Source: Microplitis mediator
Lineage: Eukaryota > Arthropoda > Insecta > Hymenoptera > Braconidae
DNA: 64,000 bases
Direction of reading: 5' to 3'
Assembly: GCF_029852145.1 (NCBI RefSeq)
Contig: NC_079971.1
Coordinates: 13,683,697-13,747,696, forward strand
Part shown: positions 32,731 to 45,026 of the stretch, one piece after another
How the letters are laid out: each line of letters starts with the position of its first letter
How positions within the stretch are numbered: the stretch's first letter is position 1
Notes under the pieces: model-generated
Seen by the model: the letters and a program-made list of their open reading frames with translations, nothing else
Told to the model about the DNA's origin: nothing
Databases searched by the model: none
Made by a program: the position numbers and the translations under genes

Positions 32731-34516
32731 ACACTAATGCAAAAATTAAAGGAGCAGAAAAATTTTATAAATTTTTTAGTGATTTTTGGAAGGCTGTAAC
32801 TTGGTGAAAAAAAATCGTATCGAAAATTTAAAAAAAGCATTTTATAGCTTGAAATCTCTAGTTTAAGTGAATTTTTTTCAAAATTTTTTAAAAGCTCCGA
32901 TTATTGCGCAAACATGGGAAATACCGCGAGCCAAAAAATTTCTAAATTTTTTTTTTTTTTCCGAAGAGCCCACGGACCGCGGAAAAATTCTTTCAACTAA
33001 ACGAATGCATACATCGTTTAGCAAATTTATTCAGCTTCAATTTGGTTTTTTTTTTAACCCCGTAAGACGATTTGTCGCAGAGATATCAGCCTTCAAACAG
33101 AAAATGATCCTTTTGGCTTTGATCTTCGATATTTCAGGTACCAATGATCGCACAGAAAGTTGAAGGGCGGCGTTGAAAACTTGAATAAATTCCCTACAAG
33201 ACCCTGTCATCATTTTTTGAAAAAAAAAATTTTTTTTATTTTTAACATCCATTAGAAGAAAGTACAAAAAAATGACTTTTTTTGGTTTTTTAGTAAATCA
33301 ACCGCTACTCTGCAAATATCGATAAAAAAAATAATGTTGCCAGGGACTTTTTTAGCTTAATGTACCCCCAAGACCCCTGTAAATTTTTAAATTGATCCAT
33401 GGAACCGTTTTTTGGAAATCATCGATCAAAGTTTAGCTAAACAATTAAAGGAGCAAGTTTTGTTCCTTTAATTGTGCAATCATAATCAATATGAAAAAAT
33501 TTTTTTTTTTCGACTTTTCTCAAATTTTTGCGTTGGTAACTCAGCAAATGCAAGGAAATGACAAAAAAAATAAAAAATTTCCAAAAAATGTCAAAAAAAA
33601 ATCGAAGAAAAAAAAAATTTGAAACTTGTTTTTTGTGTTCTAAATTTTTTTTTGACATTTTTTGGAAATTTTTTATTTTTTTTGTCATTTCCTTGCATTT
33701 GCTGAGTTACCAACGCAAAAATTTGAGAAAAGTCGAAAAAAAAAAATTTTTTCATATTGATTATGATTGCACAATTAAAGGAACAAAACTTGCTCCTTTA
33801 ATTGTTTAGCTAAACTTTGATCGATGATTCCCAAAAAACGGTTCCATGGATCAATTTAAAAATTTACAGGGGTCTTGGGGGTACATTAAGCTAAAAAAGT
33901 CCCTGGCAACATTATTTTTTTTATCGATATTTGCAGAGTAGCGGTTGATTTACTAAAAAACCAAAAAAAGTCATTTTTTTGTACTTTCTTCTAATGGATG
34001 TTAAAAATAAAAAAAATTTTTTTTTTCAAAAAATGATGACAGGGTCTTGTAGGGAATTTATTCAAGTTTTCAACGCCGCCCTTCAACTTTCTGTGCGATC
34101 ATTGGTACCTGAAATATCGAAGATCAAAGCCAAAAGGATCATTTTCTGTTTGAAGGCTGATATCTCTGCGACAAATCGTCTTACGGGGTTAAAAAAAAAA
34201 CCAAATTGAAGCTGAATAAATTTGCTAAACGATGTATGCATTCGTTTAGTTGAAAGAATTTTTCCGCGGTCCGTGGGCTCTTCGGAAAAAAAAAAAAAAT
34301 TTAGAAATTTTTTGGCTCGCGGTATTTCTCATGTTTGCGCAATAATCGGAGCTTTTAAAAAATTTTGAAAAAAATACACTTAAACTAGAGATTTCAAGCT
34401 ATAAAATGCTTTTTTTAAATTTTCGATACGATTTTTTTTCACCAAGTTACAGCCTTCCAAAAATCACTAAAAAATTTATAAAATTTTTCTGCTCCTTTAA
34501 TTTTTTGCATTAGTGT
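32731..34516. repeat. Very long palindrome, 1.79 kb (acactaatgc family)
   Basis: Ends acactaatgcaaaaattaaa and tttaattttttgcattagtgt. Arms of about 890 bp are nearly perfect, with the centre near 33624 where the same 20-residue start appears in frames on opposite strands. The near-perfect arms suggest recent formation or strong homogenisation. No transposase. Confidence 0.92.
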
Positions 34517-34701
34517 ATGTCGAATCATTGGTATTGATATTGATTATCAAGTTGATGAAATAATACATTGACTCAATAGTGAGATCAATTTGTTTCTTTA
34601 CAAAGAAAAAAATAATGAAATTCCTAAACAATGATAAAGAAGAAAATTTTTTTAACGTTTTTTTTAATTTGTTCGAAATCTTTTTGAAATTTTTCTTTTT
34701 T

Positions 34702-35727
34702 GCACACCTCGAACGCGAAGCGGAGAGGTTGTGCTTTATAACGGACAGGATACACTAATTAATAAGACTGATACTTTCATTAAGTTGTCCGATACGTATT
34801 ATAATAACAAAAATGGGTCTCTCGGTTGACCCTGCGGGCCAGCCCCAAATCCCTCCTCGAGCTCGAAAACATTATTGTTTACACACTTTCGAGCTCTTCG
34901 AACTCGAAAATACTTTCGTATGCCATTGTTTTTGAAAAAAACTGTTTTCTAGCATTTATTTCTCCCATGATATCTCGCGAATGAATTAACCGATTGTTAT
35001 GGTTGAGGCGGCGATCGACGCATTTTGTTGAGTTATAGAGCTGATTAGATTTTGGAATTGTTTCGTTGAGTCGTTTCAAAGATATTCGCAAATAACCGTT
35101 TTTTAGCATTTCTTTCTCCCACGATATCTCGCAGACGAATTAACCGATTTTGATGGTTGGGGTGGCAATCGACGCGTTTCATTAAGTTCTAGAGCTGATT
35201 AGATTTTAAAATTGTTTGGTTGAGTCGTCTTACAGATAATCGCAAATAACTGTTTTTTACCATTTCTTTCTCCCGCGATATCTCTCGAACTAACTAACCG
35301 ATTGAGATGGGTAAATTTTTTGAAAATCATCGATTTTTTTAGCGGGAAGTAAAAAAAACGACGAATTTCTCTCTTGGTGTTTATTAAAAAATTTAGTAAT
35401 TAAAAATGAAAATTAATAATTTATATCAACGTTCTAATTAGCAAATTGTCTAACTCGATTTCAGAAAATCTTCCATTTATGCGAAAAAAAAGTAATTAAA
35501 AAAATTTTTTTCCATCTAAAAATCAATTCTATATTTAGTATGTGTATAATATTTTTGTTCAGGTTATTCAAATAGTATTTTTTCTGACCATTAGTATCTA
35601 AAAACTGCACAAAATCACCTTCTAAAAAATATGGAGTTAGACAATTTGCTAATTAGAACGTCGATATATTTTATTGTAACATGAGCATTCGAGGTTTAAA
35701 CTTTTGGATTTTCCAAACTTTTTTTTT
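34702..35727 (+). mobile_element. Helentron-type non-autonomous element (HINE-like), copy 3
   Basis: The 5' end is a palindrome at 34702-34734 (gcacacctcg, then ggttgtgc). The 3' end carries gagcattcgagg then the hairpin tttggattttccaaa at 35703-35717 and a T-run. The same two ends, in the same order, bound the elements at 50206-50990 and 57464-58207 on the other strand. A minus-strand copy of repeat R1 (34815-35350) sits inside. Short-hairpin ends with insertion at T-rich sites fit Helentron-associated elements. No ORF. Confidence 0.55.
34815..35350 (-). repeat. Repeat family R1, minus-strand copy
   Basis: ggttgaccctgcgggccagc at the left is the family 3' end inverted, and tttttagcgggaagt at the right is its start inverted. 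It contains mirrored gagctcttcgaactcgaaa and attaaccgatt modules. The minus frame at 34879-35109 is repeat-derived. Confidence 0.75.
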
Positions 35728-35759
35728 TACATATACTGAGTAATTAACGCGAAAATAGA

Positions 35760-36070
35760 AGAAAAATTGGAAAAAATCATTTTCTCATCTGAATGATCAT
35801 TACACAATTAAAGATACAAAACTTGCTCCTTTACTTGTCTTGCAAAACTTTGATCAATCATCCCAGAAAAGTTGTTAGATTGATCAGTTTGAAAGCTTAC
35901 AGGGTGATTGGGGGTACATTAAGCTGGAAAAAAATTTTAGTATCATTAGTCTTTCCATTGAAACTTACAAAATAGCGGTTGATTTACTAAAATCAAAACA
36001 GTCATTTTTTTGTAAAAAAAAAAAAATTTTCTACAAAAAATTATAAAAGGGTCTTGGGGAAACTTGATTA
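35760..36070 (+). repeat. Partial arm of the 32.7-kb foldback family, diverged
   Basis: Matches include cacaattaaagatacaaaac, ttgctcctttacttgt, gggggtacattaagctgg and agcggttgatttactaaaa, with many differences from 33770-34010. No inverted partner nearby. Confidence 0.6.
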
Positions 36071-36120
36071 ACATTTTTAGAGTCACCTTTTTATTTAGCC
36101 TGTCTATTTAGCAATATTAA

Positions 36121-36970
36121 TACACGTAAGCTTGGGTTTTTATTTTTTAAACTTCTATAACTCCGCGGTATTATATGAAATCATCTCGCCCAAAGTCGCG
36201 ATTTTTACAGAATTAAATGCTCTACAAAAGTGCCCATGGTCGCGAAGTCGTAACTCATACAGGTGGGGTAGTACGGACAGCTAAACTGAATTTTTTCATA
36301 GGATTCTTGTTTTTTCTCTCAACAACAAGACCTACAAAAAAAATATGAATGATAATTTTATAGGAATTTCAATTCTCTACAAAAAAAGGTCCTTAGCACC
36401 GAATCACTCAGATTGGTATTTTCTGAGATATTAATCGAGTAAAAGATCAATATTTTCTAAGATTGAATTCGACATTTTATGGGAATTCAATGCTACGTAA
36501 ACTTATATAATTAATATCTCAAAAAATATCAACCTGAGTGATTTAGTGCTAAGGACCTTTTTTGTAGGAAATCAAATTTCCTATAAAGTTGTTATTTGCA
36601 TTTTATCTGTAGATCTTGTTGTTTATGAGATAATGAGAGAAAAAACAAGAATTCTATGAAAAAATTCGGTTTAGCGGTCCATACTACCCTACCCGTATGA
36701 GTTACGACTTCGCGATAATGGGCACTTTTGTAGAACATTTAATTCTGAGAGAATCCCGGCTTTGGTCGAGATGATAACATACAATGCCGTCGAGTTATAG
36801 AAGTTTAAAAAATAAAAACCCCAGTTTACGTGTATTTTAAACGGGAAATCTTCACACACTGTGGTCGAGCACTTAATATTAATATTAAGGGCTCAAACTC
36901 TCAGGGAATTTTTTTGGGGGTATTTCTAACAAAATTTCGGGATAGGAGCGAAAAAAAAAAATAGTCGCAA
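36121..36970. repeat. Palindrome (715 bp) with a one-sided extension
   Basis: tacacgtaagcttgggttt is mirrored by cccagtttacgtgta ending at 36835, with the centre near 36478. The 36836-36970 extension carries the ttaatattaatattaagggc and ctcagggaatttttttg modules typical of the ttagactg palindromes, but its left partner is missing, so the left side is truncated. Confidence 0.75.
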
Positions 36971-38760
36971 AAAAAAGCACCCTAATGTAGATGGTTGCTT
37001 CAGCAATACGTATTGCTATATTAACTGTTTGGATTACTATATTAACAATTTGATTCGATAGGTTAAATTCGTAAGTAAGCGTCAAAATAATATACATTTA
37101 AAAAATTGGAATGGATTTAAATTGGAACTAGGCGTGTTCAGTTTTTCGAAACCTTCAACTGTCAGCAGTCAATTTAGATTTAGAAATTTCCAATATGAAA
37201 ATTTATAAAAAATTGAAACAACTAATATGAACTGACAGTTAATAGAGTAAAAATATTGATTGAAGATTGACGTTAAAGCTATCACTAGGAATAAGTAAAT
37301 GCCAAATGAACTTAACGAGAAAGTATAAAGGAAACGAAAAAAAAGAGAGAATAATCCTAAGAGATTTCTCCGATCATGTCGTGCGTATAGCTTGTCTCGA
37401 GATGCTGCTTCACTCCCTTTGGGGTGGAGGTGAGTCAGAGCAGAGGTATTGTCGCATTAACATTCCTTCCGTGTGAAGAGGGTGCGGAGCGGTTAGGGCG
37501 GGATTTGATTACGGAGGGTTGCTAGCGGTTTTGTAGAGAGGATTGCCCGGGGGTTAAGGACGAAAGAAAAAGCAGGTGGTGCGGCTGGTGACTGACCGAA
37601 CGGTAACAATTGGAAGGACGAACACTAATGTTACGATTATTTCTATCATCCCAGGGTATGTCACTGCATGAAGCTTTTAGAATTCAACAAATTACATTGC
37701 TTTAAATTATAAGCGTACAAAGTTATCGTTATAATTATACAGAATCGTAGTATCTTTTCTAGTAGATCAATTTTAAACCTCAATAAATGTTAGACAGATT
37801 GTTTTTACCAGACAATTAACCACTTATTTTTATTATATTTTGATTTGTCTGAGTCACTAAAAAATAAATAAATTTACGAGTACATACTAAAATATTTAAG
37901 AGTTTGATATTCACAAAAATAAAATGAATAAGGGCAATCAATGAAAAGAATGTCTATGGAAAATTCAATAAATATCATAAAATCGAGCAAGAATAAAAAT
38001 ATAATTATTCATTGTTTTATCGGTACAGTCTCGTATGTGGCATAATACAACCAGATAATTATAACGACTATTTATAGCAGGCGTTTTTTAAATTCATAGA
38101 CAATAGGCTATTGATGAAGTATATTTAAAATTCACTCATACAATAATTAGGAGTTGTATGTATAAGCAGTAAGAAAATTTTCCTACCAAGATTATAAATC
38201 AATACAAAAATGTAGTATATTCTGCAAAAGAAATTAGTAACAAGCAAGTTGACTAACATTAATATACTTATTGTTGGAAATAATTTCTAGAGGCCGATGA
38301 CTATATAAGTTACTCCCAGAAGCCTAGAACTAATATTGACAAAAATTCTACGGTAAACTTTGAGCTACGTGAGCTTTATAAATTTGTTCATTGATAGAAT
38401 AAATGGAGGAGCAAGAAAAACCTACTATTTTTTATTTTAAAGTCACGTCAAAAACGTTGTTGCGAATGACGGAAAAAAAGTCTCTTTGAGTATTGCCTGT
38501 TAATTTTGATATTAAGAGCTGCCAATCGCGATGGTTGATCATTAAATTAAAAAAAAAAAGGCCATCTGGCAGCCAGAATGGAGAGTAGATTTATCGAAAA
38601 TTTTCAGCACCTCCCTGACTTTTCGGTAGCTCGCGCTTAGTTTAAAACGAAGGTGGTCCTTGTTCATTTTTACTAAGGTTGAAGCCAATTTTTAAAGGTC
38701 AGTTTTTCAATCCAAGATTCGTAAACCGCGATTTAAATATTGTTAATATACTTATATATC
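36971..38760. other. Mostly unassigned; GC-richer patch at 37370-37640
   Basis: The patch contains ggtggaggtgagtcagagca, gggcgggatttgattacgg and gcccgggggttaaggacg and may be unique host DNA. No credible ORF or RNA fold was identified. 38430-38590 holds a diverged foldback arm (ttaattttgatattaagagc). The rest is AT-rich. Confidence 0.35.
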
Positions 38761-38766
38761 TATATA

Positions 38767-39917
38767 GGTCATTCTATCTCGATTCAACGTCATTGCGACG
38801 GTGACTCTTTTCATTTTTTTTTGATTTTTTAATAAGTTTTCATACAGGTCGAAAGAAGTCTTTAGCTAAATTTTTAGCTCTTTATCTCCACCCCTTCCGG
38901 AGTTATCATTTTTGCTTAAAAAGGATATAACTTTGACTATAGTTATGATAATCTCACGTCATGGGGGGTCATTTTGTTTGAATTTTAACGTTCTTTCTAA
39001 AAAAAATTCAAAATCGGAAACAAAAAATTTTGTGATGCTTTTTCGGCCATTTTTAGTCAAAAAATTAGTTTTTCGTTCAGTGGGACACTATTAATTTTTT
39101 TCAAAAAAATTCCCAAAATTCTATGTTGAAAAACAAAATTTTTGAGCCATAACCCTAGATGGGTATCAAATAACTCTTAGTGAAACAAATTAGAAAACAA
39201 TTTTTTTCATGTTATTATGATTTATTTTTCTTTTAAGATCACAGAATATTTGCTAATAGTCTCACAATACATACATTACTTTTTTCTAAGTTTTCTCAGT
39301 GGAAAATATAATATTTTACACGAAAATGTATAAGTTAAGTACTTTTTTTGCAATTTATTGTATCTTTTTAAATTAAAATTTAAATATATAAACCGTTACA
39401 TCGTATTATTCAGATTTATGACTCTCAAATCTACTACGATATTATCGGTAGTACTTATCTGATATTACTGTGAGATAATATTTTTAGACTATTTGGAGAA
39501 ATCACGTGATTTTAGAAAGAAAATAAATTAAAATCACAGAATATAAATTTAAAAAAAATTATTTTTAGTAAAAGTTATTTAAGTTATTTAAAAAAATTTA
39601 GTGTCCCATTGAACGAAGAACTTATTTTTCGACTAAAAATGGCCGAAAAAGCATCACAAAATTTTTTGATTCCGATTTTCAATTTTTTTTAGAAAGAGCG
39701 TTAAAAGCCAAACAAAATGACTCCCCATGACGTGAGATTATCATAACTATAGTCAAAGTTATATCCTTTTTAAGCAAAAATGATAACTCTGGGGTGGAGA
39801 TAAAGAGCTAAAAATTTAGCTCAAGACTTCTTTCGACATGTATGAAAACATATTAAAAAATCAAAAAAATCGAAAAGGGTCACCGTCACAGTGTCGTTGA
39901 ATTGAGATGGAATGACC
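38767..39917. repeat. Long palindrome, 1.15 kb (ggtcattctatctc family)
   Basis: Left ggtcattctatctcgattca, right tgaattgagatggaatgacc. Arms hold taatctcacgtcatgggggg and its mirror, and meet near 39340 in very AT-rich sequence. Flanks are tatata and catatata. One arm carries a 60-codon frame with no known domain. Confidence 0.88.
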
Positions 39918-40620
39918 CATATATACTTATTTAATTACGTATAACAAAAATCTCGGTTTGACAAACTAGCTTTAAGTAAGCGTGGTTATATCTATAGACT
40001 CAGTTATTAATATTACATTTGAAGTCTGCTTGATATTTGTGTATACTCATATGCTGAGTAAATAAAATATATATACATAATAAAATGTATCACAAGACGA
40101 GTTACAATCATAGGGCGTACAGGCACATTTCAAACATCATAAGTAAGAAAAGAGGTTCCTTTGAAAAATAAAATAGCTGTGAAATTTATAGATTATCTTG
40201 GACACACTAAAATCCAACCGACGAAAAGGGATTATAATGGGAAATGCTTTAGTTACGTGGAATAAGAACCATATTTTTGATATTTTTTAGTTCCATTAAA
40301 ATTTTTAAGGCTATCAAATTATTGGAAGAAATAGACAAAACATAAAGTTTTAGGGCATAAATTAAAGCTCATTAGACCAGCTTTCAAATATTTTATACGA
40401 AAATTGTCTATGAGTTTTAGTTTTTAAATTATATGAACTTGAAAGTAGATAAAAACTGATATTTTCGAAAAATGGTGAGAATTTCAAAAAGCCATAGCTT
40501 CGAAACTAATCAACCGATTTAGCCCATCTTCGAACTAAATCATGATAATCGCCCATTGAATAAGTGTAGAAAATTTCATTAAGAACTAATAAGAATTGTA
40601 GATGTAATCGTGTCCTCAAA
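39918..40620. other. AT-rich segment, nothing recognised
   Basis: Contains a single-copy-looking stretch with catagcttcgaaactaatc, gatttagcccatcttcg and gaaaatttcattaag that reads like repeat debris. No ORF. Confidence 0.4.
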
Positions 40621-41637
40621 ACTGAGTTCAAAAATATCGACTATTTTTTTTTTTTTAAACCCGCAGTGAAATACCTTCCCAGTCATAAAAAAAGAAGCCT
40701 GTGGAAACGGGGGCTCTTGATATCAATTTTGAAAGGTCGCTCATCGTAAATTTCTATTTTACGCTTAAATAACATGGAAAAAAAAACTTTTTTAGTTTGG
40801 AATTTTTCACGTCGGCAATAGCTCATTGTACGAATAAGCCCAGCATATATTTTTGTAGGGAATTTAACGCTCTACAAAAAAAGTCTCTTATCATTTTTCG
40901 ACAAATCCATCTGTTCAAAAGTTATTGGAGCTCGAAGTCAAGTAAGAGTAAATTTTGAGATCTTTTTACTTTTCCGGCAAAACTATCATACTTATTATAA
41001 AATGTCGTAAAATCATTTTTGTAGATAATTTTAGTTTCTACAAATTATCATGAATACATTTTTTTCAAATTCCACATTGTTTTCTATTTATTTTAATTTT
41101 AATGTCAAGCTCTTAAAATCGATCAGAACACTATTTTTTTAGGAGCTTGGCATTAAAATGGAAATAACTAGAAAACAATGCAGAGTTTGAAAAAAATTTA
41201 TCAATGATAATTTGTAGAAAATAAAATTGTGTACAAAAATGATTTAATGACATTTTATAATAAGTATGATAGTTTTGCCGGAAAAATAAAAGGATCTCAA
41301 AATTTACTCTTACTTGACTTCGAGGTCCAATAACTTTTGAACAGCTGGATTTGTTGAAAAATGATGAGAGACTTTTTTTGTAGAGCGTTAAATTCCCTAC
41401 AAAAATATATGCTGGGCTTATTCGTACAATGAGCTATTGCCGAGGTGAAAAATTACAAACTGAAAAAATTTTTTTTTCCATGTTATTTAAACGTAAAATA
41501 GAAATTTACGATGACCGAGCTCTCAAAATTGATATTAGAGCTCCCGTTTCCACAGGCTTCTTTTTTCATGACTAGGAAGATATTTCACTGCGGGTTTTGA
41601 AAAAAAAAAAAAAAAAGTCGATTTTTTTGAACCGGTC
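40621..41637. repeat. Long palindrome, 1.0 kb (ttagacNgg family)
   Basis: Left tgagttcaaaaatatcgacta, right agtcgatttttttgaaccgg then tctaa. Arms of about 500 bp are centred near 41130 and contain ctacaaaaaaagtctctta and aatatatgctgggctta modules. The TATA at its right end is the Gypsy target site. Confidence 0.88.
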
Positions 41638-41646
41638 TAATATATA

Positions 41647-42100
41647 TGTAGGAGCAGGAAAAATATTTCGCTGTAAATATTTTCTCTGTTTCTACTTCAA
41701 TAAAAAAATATTCGTTTTAAGTCGTTTTAAAATTTAAGGATAAAGAGTCGTAAATTTAAGGATTAGGTGAGTAACTAGTATTACTCGACATGCTGTCGCC
41801 AGATGTCAAAATATAGTTAGTTACTCGGTGAGATTGTTAGAAATATTGTAGCGTAAGTGCAAGTGAGAGAGCGAGTGAAAGTAAGAGTGTATGAAGTATG
41901 CTGTTGAGAGATGGGGGTGAGAAGGGACCGAGAGGCCCAAGTAATTTTAAGGGATAGTTTAAGTTAGTCTAACACCATCCAGGCTAGTGAGCACTTGTAT
42001 CATTTCCCTCGAGAATAAAACTATTATTATACCTTTTAAAAATATTGCCTCGTCCTGTAATTCCTTTTAATGAATATAATTTAACAATCTATATTCTACA
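41647..42100 (+). repeat. Gypsy 5' LTR
   Basis: TGTA...TACA ends, 454 bp, same length as the 3' LTR. Includes gagaataaaactattatta (a possible polyadenylation signal, aataaa, at about 42014). Confidence 0.93.
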
Positions 42101-42103
42101 TTT

Positions 42104-42121
42104 TGGGGGCTCGTCCGGGAT
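42104..42121 (+). promoter_or_regulatory. Gypsy primer-binding site (tRNA-Pro type)
   Basis: TGGGGGCTCGTCCGGGAT, three bases after the LTR, is complementary to the 3' end of proline tRNA and is a classic retroelement primer site. Confidence 0.92.
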
Positions 42122-42239
42122 TACAGCGAACAGGCATATAAAAGTTTAATAAACTAAGACAAAACACGGATTGTGAGGGAAGCAAGTTTAAAGACGTGAA
42201 GTGTTTTGTTCGATTTGATAAGTGTGCGTCGTGGAAATA

Positions 42240-45026
42240 ATGGCTGATGAAGTTATTGACAATGTTGCGCGGGGTGTCAACGCGATGGAGTTGGACGAGG
42301 ACCAACTCGCGCGGATGAGAGTTCCTGAGCTCAGGATGGAGCTCAGACAGAGGCACCTGCGAACCATTGGTCGTAAGCGTGAGCTATTAGAACGTCTGCG
42401 AGCTGCACTTTTGGTCGAACGAGAACGAGTTCAAGACGAAGAAGAAGAAGACGAAGCAGACGGCAACGACGACGACGATGAAGATGAAGAAGAAAATGAA
42501 GATGAAAACGACGAGATTGTTCCCGCGCGGAACGATCACCAGAACCAACTCCAGGTTCTGGAACACAACGATGAAGCTGGCGCCCCAGGAACACCGGTCA
42601 TTCGCCGGCCCCGAGGAAGTCAGCAGCGCGTGCTGTTAACGTTCAAGGACGTTGAAGGCACGCTGAAAAAGTTCAGTGGCGATGATCACACTGATGTACG
42701 ACGATGGCTCCAAAAGTTCGAAGAGATGGCGGAACTGTGCGAATGGAGTGACGTTCAAAAGGTGGCTTATGCCAAGCGACTGTTAGAAGGTTCCGCGGAA
42801 TTATTCGTGGAGTACGAGAATTGTAGCAGAACATGGATGAAGTTAAAGAAGGCGCTGAAGGAAGAGTTTGAGAAAACCGTAGACAGTTTACAAGTGCACC
42901 GGGAACTCGTGAAACGGAAGAAGAAATCTGACGAGACGCTACAGACCTATGCGTATAAGATGCTGCAGATCGCATCCCAAGTCAATCTTGAAGTGAGTGT
43001 AGTTATCAAGTATATAATCGAAGGTATTCCCGATGAAGCTGTAAACAAGTCTATCTTGTACGGAGCTCAAACGATTAAGGAACTGAAAGAACGATTCAGT
43101 CAGTATGAAAGCATGAAACAGGAAGCTGCAAAGACAAAGACTAAAGCAGTGGAGCGGAGTGACAAATCTGGAAGAGCTGACGACAGGAACAAGAAGAAGA
43201 ATGGTGAAGTGAAATCAACCGCGGTAGCAGTGAAGCGTTGCTATAATTGCGGGAGTGATAAGCACGTAAGTTCCGCGTGTCCCGATTCGCAAAAGGGTAA
43301 AAAGTGTTTTAAGTGCAATGGTTTCGGGCATATCGCAGCGGGGTGTCCAGACAATAATAAGCCGAAAGATGTGTATGTGATATCGCGGCCAAAGAAAGAA
43401 AAATATCAGAAAATTGTTTCAATTAATGACTATAAGACTCTAGCATTAGTTGACACAGGTAGTGACCTAACTTTAATTTGTAAGAGTGAGTACGAGAGGT
43501 TGGGGGCACCGACCCTCAGAGAAACGCAGGTATGTTTCAAAGGTTTGGCGTCTGGTATGAATGCAACTATGGGTGAGTTTACCGCTAGCATGACTGTAGA
43601 AAATGATGTATACATTGTTACTTATCATGTCGTACCCGATGCTATATTAAAACATCCTATTCTCCTGGGTACTGATTTTCTAGATCAAGTTGAACTCCGC
43701 GTCCGGCATGGAGACGTTACATTTTTAAAGATTGATAAAGACGATCATGTTAACGTAGATGAATCGGGAGAATCTTACATTCACCAAATTAATGTTATTG
43801 ATAAAGCCGACGAAATAGATTTGTCCCACATTACCGAAGAATATTATCGGGAAGAGATCCTTAAGATTATAACAAATTATAAACCAGATCAAACGGAAGA
43901 TATCGGAATAAAAGCAAAGATAATTTTAAGATCTGATGAGCCAATTGTTTCGCGACCACGGCGGTTGTCTCCATCGGAACGTCGGGAAGTTAACGATATC
44001 GTAAATATGTGGATGGAGGAAGGCATCATCCGTCCTTCAAATTCAGAGTACGCGAGTCCAATTGTTCTTGTACGGAAGAAAGACGGGTCAGCCCGGCTTT
44101 GCGTGGATTTTCGGAAATTAAATAGAATTATTTTGAGGCCACTTTCACCCTTGCCTTTGATTGAAGATCAGCTAGACGCGTTGGCAGAGGGAATATATTT
44201 TACAGCCGTTGATCTAAAGAACGGGTTTTTTCACGTCGATGTCGCGGAAGAATGTCAAAAATATACAGCTTTTGTAACGCCCGATGGACAGTATGAGTTT
44301 CGGAAACTCCCGTTCGGATTGTCTATCTCTCCTACCGTTTTTCAACAATACATAAATGCTATTTTTCGAACGTTAATAAAAGATGGAATATTGGTTATTT
44401 ACATGGACGATTTAATTATTATTGCGAAGACCTTGGAAGACGCTGTTAAAAGATTACAGACGGTTTTAGAAGTTGCAGCTAAACATGGGTTGATAATAAA
44501 ATGGTCAAAATGCCAGTTTGTAAAAACTACGGTTGAGTATCTTGGGCATATTGTATCCGGAGGTACAGTGAAGCCCTCGGAACATAAAACGTTAGCTGTA
44601 AGTAATTTTCCGGTCCCAAACACAATTAAGAAAGTACAGAGTTTTTTGGGTTTAACAGGATACTTTAGAAAGTTTGTACCCAGGTATTCTTTAATAGCTA
44701 GACCCTTGACTGACCTGTTAAAGAAAGGCGTTCAGTTTCACTTTGGTGCGAGAGAGACAGAAGCATTTAACGCATTAAAGGCCGCATTAGTATGCGGGCC
44801 TGTTTTAAATCTGTATAGAATAGGAGCTGAAACGGAATTGCATACTGACGTGTCATGCTTAGGGTATGGCATGATTCTAATGCAAAAGGATTGTAATGAT
44901 GGGAAATTCCATCCAGTATATTATGCTAGTGGAAAAACTACCGAGGCTGAGGCAAAATATTGTAGTTACGAACTGGAAGTGTTGGCAATAATAAAGGCCT
45001 TGGAAAAATTTAGAGTTTATTTATAG
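42240..45026 (+). CDS. Gypsy gag-protease-RT-RNase H (first part of polyprotein)
   Basis: Start chosen at ATG 42240 (MADEVIDN); the frame is open a little upstream but only from a GTG. About residues 22-57 form a SAP-like helix-turn-helix (VPELRMELRQRHLRTIGRKR), unusual at the N-terminus of gag. An acidic stretch (64-97) follows, then the capsid-like region (about 140-290). Two CX2CX4HX4C zinc knuckles (CYNCGSDKH, CFKCNGFGH) lie near 334-368. Next come protease (LVDTGSDLT near 405), reverse transcriptase (VRKKDGSARLCVDFR near 610, YMDD near 721) and the start of RNase H (ELHTDVSCLGYGM near 866). The frame ends at TAG 45024-45026 inside RNase H, and the same frame continues beyond. All catalytic motifs checked are present. 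Confidence 0.95.
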   Translation: MADEVIDNVARGVNAMELDEDQLARMRVPELRMELRQRHLRTIGRKRELLERLRAALLVERERVQDEEEEDEADGNDDDDEDEEENEDENDEIVPARNDHQNQLQVLEHNDEAGAPGTPVIRRPRGSQQRVLLTFKDVEGTLKKFSGDDHTDVRRWLQKFEEMAELCEWSDVQKVAYAKRLLEGSAELFVEYENCSRTWMKLKKALKEEFEKTVDSLQVHRELVKRKKKSDETLQTYAYKMLQIASQVNLEVSVVIKYIIEGIPDEAVNKSILYGAQTIKELKERFSQYESMKQEAAKTKTKAVERSDKSGRADDRNKKKNGEVKSTAVAVKRCYNCGSDKHVSSACPDSQKGKKCFKCNGFGHIAAGCPDNNKPKDVYVISRPKKEKYQKIVSINDYKTLALVDTGSDLTLICKSEYERLGAPTLRETQVCFKGLASGMNATMGEFTASMTVENDVYIVTYHVVPDAILKHPILLGTDFLDQVELRVRHGDVTFLKIDKDDHVNVDESGESYIHQINVIDKADEIDLSHITEEYYREEILKIITNYKPDQTEDIGIKAKIILRSDEPIVSRPRRLSPSERREVNDIVNMWMEEGIIRPSNSEYASPIVLVRKKDGSARLCVDFRKLNRIILRPLSPLPLIEDQLDALAEGIYFTAVDLKNGFFHVDVAEECQKYTAFVTPDGQYEFRKLPFGLSISPTVFQQYINAIFRTLIKDGILVIYMDDLIIIAKTLEDAVKRLQTVLEVAAKHGLIIKWSKCQFVKTTVEYLGHIVSGGTVKPSEHKTLAVSNFPVPNTIKKVQSFLGLTGYFRKFVPRYSLIARPLTDLLKKGVQFHFGARETEAFNALKAALVCGPVLNLYRIGAETELHTDVSCLGYGMILMQKDCNDGKFHPVYYASGKTTEAEAKYCSYELEVLAIIKALEKFRVYL
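45024..45026 (+). other. In-frame TAG inside RNase H
   Basis: The stop lies between a block ending KFRVYL and the RNase H segment with ITDCQAFT, with no frame change. Natural gag-pol readthrough stops sit at the gag-protease border rather than within RNase H, so this is most likely an inactivating point mutation. Confidence 0.85.

Noticed and set aside
33437..33809. Two 83-residue frames on opposite strands with the same sequence start
   Set aside because: They are mirror images made by the palindrome centre at 33624, not genes.
42222..42239. Earlier start of the Gypsy polyprotein at 42222
   Set aside because: It is a GTG; the ATG at 42240 is the first standard start and is followed directly by gag-like sequence.
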